A stretch of DNA of 64,000 nt. Source: Lingula anatina. Taxonomy: Eukaryota > Brachiopoda > Lingulata > Lingulida > Lingulidae. Numbering within the stretch: the first letter of the stretch is position 1; each line of letters begins with the position of its first letter. The notes under the pieces were generated by a model. That model saw only the letters and a list, made by a program, of their open reading frames with translations, was not told the DNA's origin and did no database searches. The stretch is taken from positions 124,001 through 188,000 of the forward strand of contig NW_019775773.1 of assembly GCF_001039355.2 (NCBI RefSeq), written 5' to 3'. This document shows positions 1 through 13,478 of the stretch, piece by piece. A program made the translations under genes and the position numbers.

Positions 1-117
1 CCTGTAGATATTATTTATTAATCCAAGGGCAGTTTATGATATAAGCAAGTCAAACCTTTAAAATGTTTCAATTTATACATTTAGTCCCATCTCCAATCTC
101 CCAACCTAACCCTCAGG

Positions 118-440
118 CCTGCCGAAAAATCTCTTGCAAATTTGCCACAAATTTGCTGCTAATTTGCCACAAATTTGCAGCAAATTTGCAAGAACGTGAA
201 TACTTTCATGAAAACTTACTGCAAACTTAAAATGTTCTTACACATTTGCTACAAATTTGCTAGACCATAAAGACTTGCTTGCAAACTGCTGCAAACTTAA
301 GATGTTTTTGCAAATCTGCTGCCAATTAGCAGCAATACAAAATTTTCTTGCAAACTCATGCTAGCTGGTTGCCCCAAACTTTTGGTTTGCAGCAAATTTG
401 CTGCAATAGGACGGTCATAATGTGGCAAACTTTTCATTCT
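118..440. repeat. Irregular array of GCAAATTTGC-like palindromes
   Basis: Motifs such as gccacaaatttgctgc, gcagcaaatttgcaag and gctacaaatttgctag recur irregularly on both strands. Confidence 0.6.
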
Positions 441-3400
441 GCTATAAGGAAAATCCTCCGACCAGCACATTACTTCTAAATTCAATTGTTATCAGATTGC
501 TGAATGGCATTTATAACTCAAATCCCACTGCATTCCAAGATTAGGTAAAAGTAGGGTTGATGTTGTAAAACTATCTTCCTTGGAAGTATCAGACTCTTGC
601 AAACGATCACCCTGCCAGCCTACCAGTAGGCTCAGTCCAGGTACATGTTTACTTGTAAAAGGTAGAACTTAGCTACATGTATGATGACGTGTATGATGTA
701 TGAGTTCTGACGGGTCTGGCATTATGTGTATAGGTATAACTCATAATATCCAAAAACATTTTGGCTTAAGAAAAAAATTTTGATATATATATCTCTAGCT
801 GTTATATCACATAATCTTCCTAGGACCTTTTGCACATGGCATCATCATGTTATTTCCATCCTGTGGCAAATCTGACCCAAGTAACAATTAAGAATAGCAA
901 GTCAGCTTAAAGGAGATAATGATTTAAAATTCTTCCAAGACCTGATGATACACCTACTGAAAACTTGTTAAAAGGAGAAATGACCATTAATGTACTAGTG
1001 TATGGGCAAGAAATGCCCTGAAGTGATGTCAGTGCAAATTGTCCATTTTACACTTGCTGGTTGTGTTGGCTGTGAATGACAATTTAAATTTCAGTGTGTT
1101 TTTGATGCTCACAGTAGACAACAAATCGACTAGACTGAACATTACAAATTACTGATTACTCAGTTGATCACTTCACTTATTGCCTTGGGATGCTTACCAT
1201 TAAACATATATACAGAAGATGATCACGCGCTCTCTTGCCACTGCACCTTACACTAACAACAAGCAGTGATAATCATCTGTAAATGTTTTACCTCTTGGGA
1301 AAACCAAGCAACAGAGCATGTATGCAGAAACAGCATTTGCATGCAGGCAGTCAAACACAGATGAAACATGTACATGCAAAGAGCTTGGTATATGTATAAT
1401 AATAATAATCAATGTATTGCATAGGTGGTTGCAACTGCAGGGCATTTTACAGGGAATGTTTCACTTGGGTTGATATAATCAAGCTTCAGTAAAAAATCCA
1501 TTTTATGGGTGGGTTTTTAAATGGAAAGAAGAAAAATATCGATAAAAGATTAAATACTATTTTGAACCACAATACTCAAGTCACAGTAGAGAAAATCAGA
1601 CACATACTGTTCAGAAATCATATCAGCCATACATGTATGTCCTGTAATAAAAAAACTTACTTCAACATCTAGAATTAGAACAGGCCCCATCTCTGGTGTG
1701 TCTGTCAGTCAGCCTTCAGTTTGTGAAAGATCAAAAGGATCAGGGTGTCATGTGCCTGTGATCAGGGAGTCATGTGCCCCTTTCTGATCAGGCCACCTTG
1801 GCCTACAGGTGAGCACTGATCACTCTCACTGAACAGGTAATAGAGAGGCCATGTACTTTTTGGTAAGCCAGGTAGGATGCATGAAGTGGCCACTCATTAC
1901 TCTGTTGCTGACCAATAACTGTTGATGAAAGTTCAACTGGAGTTAGTATAGTCCTTAATCTTCTTTTGCTTATATCTTTTTCTCTGTGAGGCTTGTCACA
2001 TATCGTTTTGTTAAATAATAAAATTGATAACCTTGCTTAAAAATTGCATCTTTCTTGAAATGAGAAATGTTGGGTTTCAAAAACAGTAAAGGCTATTTTT
2101 GACTTAATTCGAAACTTGATAGGGAGGTGGTACGGACAAGAACAGGGGAATTTGTAATACACATATCCAAATCCTTTATGGTGTCCTTTTCATGGCATTT
2201 GTTACAGTGGACAAAAGGCAGCCATTCTCTTAGTATTCTAATGTGAAATGCCAAATCCAAAGTAAAGTAAGTGGTTCTAAATGGTAAATAGGTATAGACA
2301 TTGACATTTGCTACATGAACCTAATGAGCTTGAGGTATCTATCTGCTAGAGAATATTATCAATACTCTCAGTTATGTCCAGATTCTGTATAACCAAATAT
2401 GTCTTACAGTGAAAATTTCAGAATTCTTAAAAATGCCCATAGTTTAACAATACTTTCTTGGCATTGGTGGCACCATTAGAATCAAAATGTGAAGTTTTTT
2501 TAATCTGATATAGAATATGAAACCTTGTGAGAAAATTATTTAGTAGGTTATTTACAAGTGATCCAAGTATTAATAGCTATATTAAAGGAGGTTATCAAAG
2601 CATGATGTCTGATGAAGTTTATGAGTGATAGATGGACCCCATTAAGGAGCATACAAATCTTAAATTCTACATGGTAGTCTGCATCAGACTCTGAAGGATC
2701 TCAAGGTATAACCAATCATATCTGTACCAAATTTTCTCAGGGTTCCTTGTTGAGATGCCAGCTTCTTGTAGATTATAAAACCAAGACCTGGACATGGATT
2801 TCCAAATAAATTTCATGTTTAGTTAAGTGATTTAGTGATCCATAACTGTATGCGAAGTCAAAACCCAAATGATGATCTTATGCCTGAAAATGTCAAGGTG
2901 CACAACTCAGACCTAATTACTTTTCTCTAAGCTCTTTATTGAGATTTGTAGACAACCTTTACATGTTAACACCAAGACCTGAACCAGGATTTCAAAATGT
3001 TTAGTCATGTCCAATATAACTTTGGCAGTTTAGTGATTCATTATTTTTAGTGAAGTCAATAGGCAAATGATGATCTTATGTCTGAAAATGTCAAGTTTGA
3101 TAAAAAAAACAGAAAATATTTTACAGCAAGAAAAAATTGATACATAGCCACTCTACCTGAGAATAAAAAAAGCTGTATCTTGACATCTTTTCAGAGCAAT
3201 GGTCAGAATACGTGTTGGTCACTAGCTGATCAGCTGCTTATACCAGCACACTTGGAACCAGTCAAATATTTTTATGACACTTTCCTGTCACAACAAACTG
3301 CATGCATCAATGGTTATACACACAGCTGCACTTATACAACTTTATCCAGAATGCTGAAACTCTTATTCTGGCACGTTATTTAACTTTCAACAAGCCCAGA

Positions 3401-4394
3401 ACTGGGATAAAAGAACAAATCTTGTGAAAACTTAAATTACCTGAATGAACTCTGCATCAATACCTCCAATGTTATTGTATCACAACCTGCATTGCCAGTG
3501 TGAAAGGTGCAGGGTATTACAGGCAGTGCACACAAACAATACTTCCATCGTTGACGTAAAACTGCTGAATGTCTTTCTCAAATTCTGTACTACTGAATGG
3601 ATTGATAATTCAGGTCCAGAGTCATAATCCCGAAAAGGCTCTGTGCGTCAAACCAAAACCACTGAGAAATAAGCTTTCAAATCTACCCTATGTATTAACC
3701 ACAGGGGTTGTTGGCAAGTGCTACAACTGAAGCCAAGGTCGCTCATTATATTTCTGTTCAGTTGCAACATTATCCAGTTTTAAACTGTTTAGGAGTTTTT
3801 GGTATAAGCACAAACATCAGATAACATATCTATTAAGAAAGCATGCGAAGTGTGGATGTCTGGTTTTGTGTTTAAGGGCACTCCAAGGTGAAAAAATGAA
3901 TAGAAACTGTTAAGTTCAATATATGTAATAGGAGAATGCATGCCGATTCATCAAAACCTAAATCAATGAGGCACACACAAAAATGTCACATGGTCTTTAT
4001 CGAAAAAGAATGAATGAAATGAGATACTGAATGGGTTGCTTTTTTCTAACTTCTTATCTTTCTCTATATTGAATGTGTATGTAGGGTACATACAGTACAG
4101 GAAAGTTTACCCAAACAGATATTTGTTTGAGCATCATTGACAATTTGATAACAGACTTTTAAAAAGTTAGCTAAACAGATAATGAACAAATGTTATTTGT
4201 TTGTCATGAACTCGTATGTGCCACTTCTTCAATGCTGACATCCTTTAAACTATTTTGTTTTCCTAGAGGTCATTCTCAGTATCTTGCTAGCATATATGTT
4301 GACCATGGAATGTTTCAATGCAGCCAAGTATACAGAAATGGTATTATTACTTAATGATACTCCTCTAACATTCTCCATAACATGTACTAGCTAG

Positions 4395-4571
4395 CAGGGG
4401 TGGATTTAGGCCGTCTTCTGGGTCTTCTGGGTCTTCTGGAAGACGGTCAGATTTTAAAGTTTACATTGACGGGTATCTAATATTTTCTGTCGGAAGACGG
4501 TCATAAATGGAGGATGGATTAACAAAAATAATTTGGAAGACTGTCAGAAAATATTTCTGGATCCGCCCCTG
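4395..4571. mobile_element. hAT-like MITE, copy 1 (177 bp)
   Basis: The element runs from cagggg to cccctg, with imperfect terminal inverted repeats (caggggtggattta against caggggcggatcca), and is flanked on both sides by the 5-bp direct repeat gctag (4390-4394 and 4572-4576). The interior repeats GTCTTC-type motifs. It has no coding capacity. CAGGG termini resemble hAT elements; a 5-bp rather than 8-bp target duplication would suit the hAT5-like branch. Confidence 0.75.
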
Positions 4572-6013
4572 GCTAGTACCACTTAGAAAACATGAATAAA
4601 ATAGTTTCCATGGCAAAACATCTGACACCATGATAGGCCAAGATATATACATACATTTTTTCACAGAGTAGGTAATTTGAGTGCATAATACAAATTTCCC
4701 CATTTTTCAGACCAATATCTATTATATTTTTTCCATTCAAAAGAAAAAGAATAGATAGGGTCAGCTATGCTTGTTAACCTACTTATCAATTTTGTCTGGC
4801 CTAAGCAAGAGTTTTCTCCCTCTTGTTTGATCATGATTGAACAATTCCTACAAAACAGTCCATTAAATATTGATTTTTGTGGACAGGTTCACTGTCTCAT
4901 ATGAAATGACCCAGAGTGCTTCACATCACTTACTTTACCATCTATCAGGCAACAGATTGAGTCCAATCCTCCTCCAGGTCTCCTGGTGATCAGTGAAGTT
5001 TGCCGCAAATAACTTACTGAACTTTTGCACCATCAGTTGAAAGTCGATTAAATCACATGTCTCTATGGACACCATTCACTTCAGCAGATAGGAGCAGATT
5101 CTTCACATTTATTTGATTTTTGTCAATTTCAATTTCGATGGTTTCTTCATGCCTATCTCCTGAATTGTAAAATAACATTACGCGTATGCCAAATAATTGT
5201 ACTTGGTTATATATTTTATCAAAATATTTAGAAGATGAAAAAAAGAAGATGATTTTATCAGTTATAATTCGATAATGGATCCTTTACCCATTAAGTTGCC
5301 ATTATGTCTCCTTGTGTGCTGAGGAACCTCAAGGGGAAACTTAGCCATGGAAATAAAACCCCATACATCCCAGTGATGACATCTACAATTTTCCCTGTGG
5401 ATCTTTTAATGTAAATTGTATCGATTACTGAGAATTTGCTTTGAAACATAATAATTAATTATTCAGGAACTACACAGGAAAAGTTGAATTTTATACCAGA
5501 TAATATTTCCTGTGTCTGCTGTCCTTTACTTTGCATCAAAATAGCTCACTTTTTCCTCTTTCTAAAGCTCTGTGAAACAAACAGAATTATTTCAATCTTT
5601 TCTTCACTTTTTTATTATTGAAAAGTAAAAACTGATATTTCTTGCATCTGAAAAGCCATATATCCATCCCTGACAACGTGCTGACAATGTCCTTACAATA
5701 CATGTGAGTACATTGGAGAGCAAGACGTGTAATTTAATAGATAAATGGGATTTCAAACCAAACAATATTTCTTTATGTTTTTTCTTAACTTTGTAACAAT
5801 AACTTTGTATCAAAATAGACCATTCTTTTCCTCCTTCTAAAGCTGTATAAATTTGCTTCGAAATTTTTTCTTCTTTTTTTTTCATAATGATAAAAAAGTA
5901 AAAATTGTTCTCTTGTTTGGTTTTTCATCTGAATATGTCAGTCAGCTGACAATGAGATAAGGTTTGTTTAATGGTACCTTAAAACCTAATGGCCTGTATC
6001 AAGCCTACCCACC

Positions 6014-6227
6014 CACCGAATGATCCCGAATTTACCGGTAGATCGGACCACACTACCCGTTTTCAAGATGTGTATCAGTGCGCGCTTCGAAGTATCAGAT
6101 GCGACACTGCTCTTGCCTAGTACGCGATGTGATAGTGATGATTCTCAGCGGGGTTGGAAAGTAGTGCATCTCATCTCAAAATTTGTTCTGGGGTCCGATC
6201 TACCGGTAAATTTGGGATCATTCGGTG
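6014..6227. mobile_element. Fold-back element with 36-bp inverted repeats
   Basis: Arms 6014-6049 and 6192-6227 are inverted repeats with one mismatch, beginning caccgaatgatccc. The 142-bp centre is richer in GC than its surroundings. No target-site duplication is evident. Likely a MITE or fold-back element. Confidence 0.6.
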
Positions 6228-7689
6228 CAGAGTCTGGTAGTTTGGTAGGCCTGTGTATTGAATCAGGGTGCCAGCTGCTGTTTTAGTCTGGTGCTACAGA
6301 TCAGCAAGATGTCGCTGCATATTTTATGCAACAGGTTCACTTGAACTGCAAAATATAAATTTATCAACCAGCACAATAACAAGATACAGTTCGCTTCTAC
6401 ACCAGCTCCAAGTGTCTGCTTTTTGTCTTCTGATTTTTACTCTTCAAATTCAAACTCACTTAGGTAAGAAGTGGTCACTAGTAATTAGGGTCTGTTGTTT
6501 GTATTTTCATATAAAAACTCATTTTAACTAATCCTGCCATTAGATTTGTCTTTTATTTGCCTCACTAACTACCATTTAGCACATTTTAATCAGAATGTAC
6601 ACTGCTATGCAATGGTTGACCAGTCCTATGTGACACAAACACTGATTCTTTAGCTGTCAGTAGCCAATCACTAAGTTAATGCTCTCTTTAGACTGAAATT
6701 AAACTTCAAACATTTTAAAAACAGAATAGAAATTTACTATTTAATTTGGAGAAAAGTTGGCATTGCTTTTATCACAAATGCCTCCCTTCTTTCAAAGAAA
6801 TGTTCTTATTCATTTAGTTCTTTTGACTGGAGGCAAAATATACAACACAGAAATATTTTTTTCAAATTGTGGTTTCTGGAAAATGTTACACAATTACAAA
6901 AACATTTCTTCAAAACTTGTAATGTACCTATTTTTATGAGACAAAATCCTTGCTTGCAACATCAAACACCCAATACTTGAAGGCGCAATTCCATTAATAA
7001 ATATAAATAATGAGACATCATCCATTAATTATGATTTCAACATTGTGAAATCTTTAACCTTCCTACCATATTTAACCTTTGCATCTTGAACTTTTCATGA
7101 AATACACAGTATGCAGTTAAAAAAAAAAAAACTAATGAAAATGTGCAATTGCAAACAATTCAAAGTGATTAAAACCCTTTTCACTTACCCTCTGAAAACT
7201 CATTTCATCTACATAGATAGGATGAACAATTTGTAACTTTTCAATACACTGCACTCTATTTTATATGAGGAAAAAAAGCTTCATTATTGGTCGATGGCAA
7301 GATACCATTTAGCTCGAGATGCCTTCCAAACCCTAGGGTGCTTTATTCAGTCTCCATGGCTACATTTAAAAATTCATCTCGGAGTAGAATCAGTGTTCTA
7401 TCGATGTTCCATTCAAGTTCACTTGCTGTTTCTTGGAAGAGACAATACTAAACTAATTAAGATAGGGACAGATTATCAACTCTCAGATCTTCTTGTCTCA
7501 CTCAGTGTCAGTCTGATCACAAATCATTTTGGATACCATTTTCAAATTAATTCGTAAATGGGTATAATTAAAAAAAAACTCATATGAAACTTGGGTCCTG
7601 ACTCAACCTGGTACTTTTACCAATTGAAACATTCCCAAATATGTTGTGCCATTTCACAGTATAGAAATGTGTCAAATAATAGGAATGGT

Positions 7690-7835
7690 GTGATTAATCC
7701 AATAGGTGTTTTTACATACGAATGGTGAGATCAATCCAATAGGTGTTTTTACATACGAATGGTGAGATCAATCCAATTGGTTTCTATATAAGTATGGTGA
7801 GATCAATCCAATATGTGTTTTTGGAGATGGCAAAA
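7690..7835. repeat. 38-bp minisatellite, about four units
   Basis: Units containing gtttttacatacgaatggtg followed by agatcaatccaat repeat head to tail, the last ones diverged. The same array is present in the second copy at about 9160-9305. Confidence 0.75.
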
Positions 7836-8297
7836 TTAATCCAACATTTAAGGTTTTCACTGCTGAATTTCGAGAATTCTAAAAACAAAAATGACTTTTC
7901 TTTGAAACTAATAAATAAATCTTGTTTAAACTTTTTAGCATATCTGCTCATTACTGTATATAACAGACTATATGTTAGTATTGTCAACTCCTCAGATAAT
8001 TCAAGCAAATGGCTTTTTCATAAATGAGTGACCATTATTAATTCTGTTGCTATTTTTCATATTGACAAAGTTTATGTACTAAAAACATACATGCTCAAAT
8101 AATGTTTAGTTTTTGTTTGTGGGCAAAATTATTCTGAGTGCATGGTGTTTACAGAAGTCTCATGATAATTTTTCATGCAACCCAAAGGAAATTAATGGTA
8201 AAATTATGGGGAGCTCAAATAATCTTTTAAAGTTTTTGTTTTTGGGAAAATTATTGGTTTGGACAAATAAATCGATAAAGAAAATTGACAGGCATTA

Positions 8298-8298
8298 N
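8298..8298. other. Single-N assembly join A
   Basis: The N falls exactly where the first copy of a tandem duplication (about 7006-8297) stops. The second copy runs 8480-9770. Bases 8299-8479 between them have no counterpart beside copy 1. Confidence 0.85.
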
Positions 8299-8403
8299 TT
8301 GCCGATTGATGGTCAACCAATCAGCGTTTTCACCAAACTTTGGTGGAAAAATTTTGAAACATGGATTCGATTGGCTTATATAAACAGGTCAAACTATTTT
8401 CGT

Positions 8404-8466
8404 CAGAGGTAACTTGACACGATGGAGATAGGCTATAGTGAAGAGGTTAGTGTCAAGTTATCTCTG
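8404..8466. repeat. Stem-loop with 17-bp arms
   Basis: Arms 8404-8420 and 8450-8466 (cagaggtaacttgacac and its complement) pair with one mismatch, in the unmatched stretch after the N at 8298. Confidence 0.7.
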
Positions 8467-10221
8467 AAGCTCAGGGTGAAATAATGAGACATCATCCATT
8501 AATTATGATTTCAACATTGTGAAATCTTTAACCTTCCTACCATATTAAGCTTTGCATCTTGAACTTTTCATGAAATACACAGTATGCAGTTAAAAAAAAA
8601 AACTAATGAAAATGTGCCATTGCAAACAATTCAAAGTGATTAAAACCCTTTTCACTTACCCTCTGAAAACTCATTTCATCTACATAGATAGGATGAACAA
8701 TTTGTAACTTTTCAATACACTGCACTCTATTTTATATGAGGAAAAAAAGCTTCATTATTGGTCGATGGCAAGATACCATTTAGCTCGAGATGCCTTCCAA
8801 ACCCTAGGGTGCTTTATTCAGTCTCCATGGCTACATTTAAAAAATCATCTCAGAGTAGAATCAGTGTTCTATCGATGTTCCATTCAAGTTCACTTGCTGT
8901 TTCTTGGAAGAGACAATACTAAACTAATTAAGATAGGGACAGATTATCAACTCTCAGATCTTCTTGTCTCACTCAGTGTCAGTCTGATCACAAATCATTT
9001 TGGATACCATTTTCAAATTAATTCGTAAATGGGTATAATTAAAAAAAACTCATATGAAACTTGGGTCCTGACTCAACCTGGTACTTTTACCAATTGAAAC
9101 ATTCCCAAATATGTTGTGCCATTTCACAGTATAGAAATGTGTCAAATAATAGGAATGGTGTAATTAATCCAATAGGTGTTTTTACATACGAATGGTGAGA
9201 TCAATCCAATAGGTGTTTTTACATACGAATGGTGAGATCAATCCAATTGGTTTCTATATAAGTATGGTGAGATCAATCCAATATGTGTTTTTGGAGATGG
9301 CAAAATTAATCCAACATTTAAGGTTTTCACTGCTGAATTTCGAGAATTCTAAAAACAAAAATGACTTTTCTTTGAAACTAATGAATAAATCTTGTTTAAA
9401 CTTTTTAGCATATCTGCACATTACTGTATATAACAGACTATATGTTAGTATTGTCAACTCCTCAGATAATTCAAGCAAATGGCTTTTTCATAAATGAGTG
9501 ACCATTATTAATTCTGTTGCTATTTTTCATATTGACAAAGTTTATGTACTAAAAACATACATGCTCAAATAATGTTGTTTAGTTTTTGTTTGTGGGCAAA
9601 ATTATTCTGAGTGCATGGTGTTTACAGAAGTCTCATGATAATTTTTCATGCAACCCAAAGGAAATTAATGGTAAAATTATGGGGAGCTCAAATAATCTTT
9701 TAAAGTTTTTGTTTTTGGGAAAATTATTGGTTTGGACAAATAAATCGATAAAGAAAATTGACAGGCATTAACCATGTGTCTGATGGTAAGGCTCAAACTG
9801 TTTGGTTGAAAGGGTTTATTTATTACAAGACTTTAAGCCCATATAATTTTGGTCCCTAATCATTTAAAAAGGCACTGCTAAATTATTGAAGTTATGTTTT
9901 TACTCTTTCCATTATTGCCCAATATGATCTTTATGTTATTTACTTATCAAAGGCAGCGTATCCAAATGTTTTATTGCTATCAAAGTGAAAAAATCTATTG
10001 AAATATTTCAACCCTTGTGAAGAACAACTGAGAACTGATTTTAATTCCAACTATTACAAAGCCACTTATAACAAAAATCCTACCAACTGAGTGGCGTTTA
10101 CAGAAGTCTCATGATCATTTATCATGCAACCCAAAGGAAATTAACGGTAAAATTGTTTGATTTTTTTTTCTCAAGTGTCTTTGTGAAGACTCCTTATAGC
10201 TAACAAACCTTGCAGCTGTAT

Positions 10222-10287
10222 TCAATAAAACATCCAAAGCATAAATCGAACAAATTGTACAACTTTGTATGAAGTCACTGTAGACCA
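10222..10287 (-). CDS. Weak candidate last exon after 10484-10757
   Basis: After the acceptor cttacttttag the phase-0 frame reads WSTVTSYKVVQFVRFMLWMFY and then TGA at 10222-10224. It follows the phase-0 donor at 10484. The hydrophobic end could be a tail anchor, but so short a reading may be chance. Confidence 0.2.
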   Translation of the reverse strand, partial: WSTVTSYKVVQFVRFMLWMFY

Positions 10288-10483
10288 CTAAAAGTAAGTA
10301 TACACATCCATTCACAATAGCACGCATTAATATTTGTGTAAAACCTTTACTCCAGCAACATAGGTCTCTAACCATGGCAATGAATATAAACCCTAAAGTA
10401 AACCTATCTTATAATTTGCCATTTCTTTGAAAATAATCTGTTTTTTAAAGCTGGCTCCTGTAATCATAATAAAAATAACTTAC

Positions 10484-10757
10484 CTGTCTTTTTCCAGTGA
10501 CAAATCTTATTTTGGTTTTGTGTGGAATATCCAGACTATCTGTCATCTTTCGCTCACAAGAATTCCCTGAAGTGGTGACCATTGCCTTGCTCTTGCTGCT
10601 TGACCGACCAACAACCACACTTGTGGACTGGTGCATGTTGCCTTTTGTCTCCACAGTTCTCTCACTGCCATGACTGTGGGTTGTCACCTTGGAGCTGGTG
10701 AACGACTTCTTAAAACTACTACGCTGACTCTCCTCTTTACGAGCTGTATATGTAAAC
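10484..10757 (-). CDS. Candidate 274-nt internal exon, Ser/Lys-rich, unrecognised
   Basis: A strong acceptor (gtttttcttcag) and strong donor (AAAGACAG-gtaagt) bound a fully open frame of 91 codons, rich in Ser, Thr, Lys and Arg (SSFKKSFTSSK, GRSSSKSKAM, HKTKIRFVTGKRQ). It looks like a disordered, basic region. Local composition is less AT-rich than the flanks, as expected for coding sequence. The parent gene is not identified. Confidence 0.5.
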
Positions 10758-11560
10758 CTGAAGAAAAACAATGTGTTCAAAACTTAGCTGATCTATCATC
10801 ATTTTTAAAGTGTTAATTCTTCACTCATGTGTGGTAAATGAAAATAAACCACTTTCTCAAAGATGATATGAAAACCATAGAACTTTTCAATAAAGAGATG
10901 AAAATAGTTTTTTGGAAAAGCAACTTACATCCAAGGTTTGATTATAGTAAATGATCTATAAAATAACAGTAACAGTTACTATAATAAGCAATGTTCCCCC
11001 ACAGTTTCATGTATATGAATGTCATATAATTACAATAGACTTATAAGTTAAAGAAATCCATAAGACGTCCCCAAATAAAAGCAAATCAATGCTACAACTA
11101 CCTACCTGAACATATTCGAAAAAAGTAACTGTGTAAAAAAAGTGCTGCCAGAGAAATGCTCCTAGCCTTCTCCAAATGCTGATATGGTGTGGAAATATAC
11201 AAGTATCTTTTGAAAAAGACAAATACCACCCAGAGGTATAATTCTAAATGTAACAGTGAAATATACTGGTAAAGAAGAAAACGGCACTTAATCTCACCAT
11301 GAGCCCATTTTGGAGTAATCCTATTCACATCATCATTTGGTGCTGTAAAATGCTTGTTATCCTCCCTATTGTTTTTCCATCACTCCAGATTAGACTGGAA
11401 TTGCAATGAGAAGAAGTTCACCCAGTTTGCATCAATAAAAAAATACTATATTGTCAGTACAATGGGTAGGCAAAAAGAGGTATATCTTTTAAGTATCATT
11501 CTTCTTTTTTTTTTATTTACAAAATGTGTCCAAGTTTTAAAATGCAGCCACCTGTAAGCA

Positions 11561-11637
11561 TTAAGTACAGGATTTGTGTAATCTACGAGCAGAGCGCTGA
11601 TCTTTGCCACTGCAGTGGTCTATATCATAATCATCAC
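11561..11637 (-). CDS. Candidate terminal exon, unrecognised gene
   Basis: Reading from an acceptor AG just before 11637, the frame runs DDYDIDHCSGKDQRSARRL and ends with TAA at 11561-11563. It continues the frame of the exon at 12367-12419. The pyrimidine tract is modest, so the exact acceptor is uncertain. Confidence 0.35.
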
Positions 11638-12366
11638 CTCTAAAACGCAAGTAAATCACAACACATATTTCCCAAATGCAATTCAGAAGTACCTTTTTTG
11701 AATGAAATATCCACAGTAAAGGGAGACAAAACCAGACAGTCTTGTAATAAATCTTCATCCCTTTTTTAGCATTATTCCCTGTTATACCACAGATCCATAT
11801 ATGGTTGTCCAACAAAGTGTGCATTATATCAATGGCTTTTTGATTGTGTCAATTTCTCTTAGCTTGTCATATTATGACGCACTGAGCCTTCAGGTAATAA
11901 TTTATCACAATAATAATCACTTGTTTTGTTTTCAATCACTTGTGATTTTGTCATTTTTATGTTGGTCTTGGTATGTGTGCACAGTATGAGCCACAACAAG
12001 TCTGCAAAAAACACAAGTTATAATGATACAAACTACCAGCACATTAATCATATCAATCATATTTTCTTCAAATGGGATAGTTAAGGGTAAAGGAAAGAAA
12101 ATCATTTCCCTAACAGCCCAGTATGTTCAGATGATTGAGATATATCTACTACAGCACTAGCTGCGCTATAAATTACTACAGCCATCTACTGGTACCTAAA
12201 TGTACATGTATCTCAGTCTAAATAAAGTCTTCCCAATACTCTTTAACTACAGTCTTCTGGGTCTCTCTCTCTCTCTTTCCCTCCCCCCCCCCTCCTCCCT
12301 CCTCCTTGCCCAGCTTGTGATTTTTTTTCTTTGGCAAAAATAAAAACACAATAAAACAGTGCTTAC

Positions 12367-12419
12367 CATGAGATGAACACCTATGGAAGTTCTCTATCTT
12401 ATTGAAGTTATCATCAGTC
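12367..12419 (-). CDS. Candidate 53-nt internal exon, unrecognised gene
   Basis: Acceptor gttttcttggcag and donor ATG-gtaagc flank an open frame reading TDDNFNKIENFHRCSSH. The other two frames contain stops. It is phase-compatible with the terminal exon candidate at 11561-11637, giving SSHGDDYDID across the junction. No known domain is seen. Confidence 0.4.
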
Positions 12420-13478
12420 CTGCCAAGAAAACAGGCAAATAGACACCTTTCCATGCACAAACACAAACAACTCAGTGGAATTTGCTTTCAGAGCTCACCT
12501 TTCTCTTACCAGTACAACTATCTGCAACAAGTTTGGCTCAGCATATGTATCCGGCCTACCTATATGTACAGCTGTAAATGTCAGCATGCTTGCACCAAAC
12601 ATCAGGGTGTGTGTAATTTCACTATTTGTTCATGAATCAAAAACTTCAAGATTAAAATCTATCATCTCCCATTTCTTTGTGGCCATTGTGGATCGAGAGA
12701 GGGCTTTCATATCAGTTTTCCTTCATTATGCAGACAAAATTAAGTGATTTGTCCTGTGTCCACATCCAGCTCTTTATCTCTTCACTGGGAACATGTAATC
12801 TCAGACCTTTAAAATAACCAAATTGTGAATTCATCCCATCATTGTGCATACTATGACATTTCCTCTAAATATTGCCACTAAGACTGATAATACAGTTCTG
12901 CTCAAACCAGCAGAACAATCATTACCACAGATTCTGCAGAGCTCAATGTATGGCCACTTCTTGATCTTCCTATGCCAACTGGACCTCATCTCTCGTGAAT
13001 TCCGCTCTTCATTAAGCTCAAGTGAGCCAAGCAATTTTCTACAAGTTGAGAACTTTGTAGTCACCAAACATGGACAATCAAATGACTAATGATTAAAAAT
13101 GATAACAGAAATAACAGAATACTAGTAAGAGAAGAGTCCACACAGCGATATTTCCTTTGATTCATGTGCATGTATCTAAAATTAAAGGTATCCCATCCGT
13201 GACCAGGAATTCCTCGCCAAATCAAATATTCCTGGATAAAAAAGCAATTTTCTCCTACTCGTAAATCATATACTGCTGGACCATCCCTGCAGTTGCATTC
13301 AATGTATCATTCCATTTCTGATAAAATAATTCAATTCTAAACAACTGGCCAGTGAATTAGACCATGACTTAATTGTCTTCCTGTACATTTCAGAAGGAAA
13401 TATCGACATCACATACTTTTATTTAATAATATGTCTTCCTGTACATTTCAGAAGGAAATATCGACAGCATATACTTAC

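Larger units (their letters stand above)
7006..9770. repeat. Tandem duplication A, non-coding
   Basis: Two copies of about 1.29 kb (7006-8297, 8480-9770) differ by only a few bases. No gene is recognised inside; short open frames recur in both copies only because the DNA is duplicated. A roughly 70-base fragment resembling 8140-8205 recurs at about 10090-10157. Confidence 0.85.
1..10200. other. No gene recognised
   Basis: Apart from the repeats, MITE, fold-back element and duplication listed separately, open frames here are short, lack splice-bounded coding signal and resemble no protein I know. Confidence 0.6.

Noticed and set aside
7743-9497. Identical short open frames in both copies of duplication A
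   Set aside because: Their agreement reflects the duplicated DNA, not conservation as protein; the sequence includes minisatellite units.
12831-13067. 78-codon minus-strand open frame
   Set aside because: It has a possible acceptor, but its phase fits none of the neighbouring exon candidates and no family is recognised.
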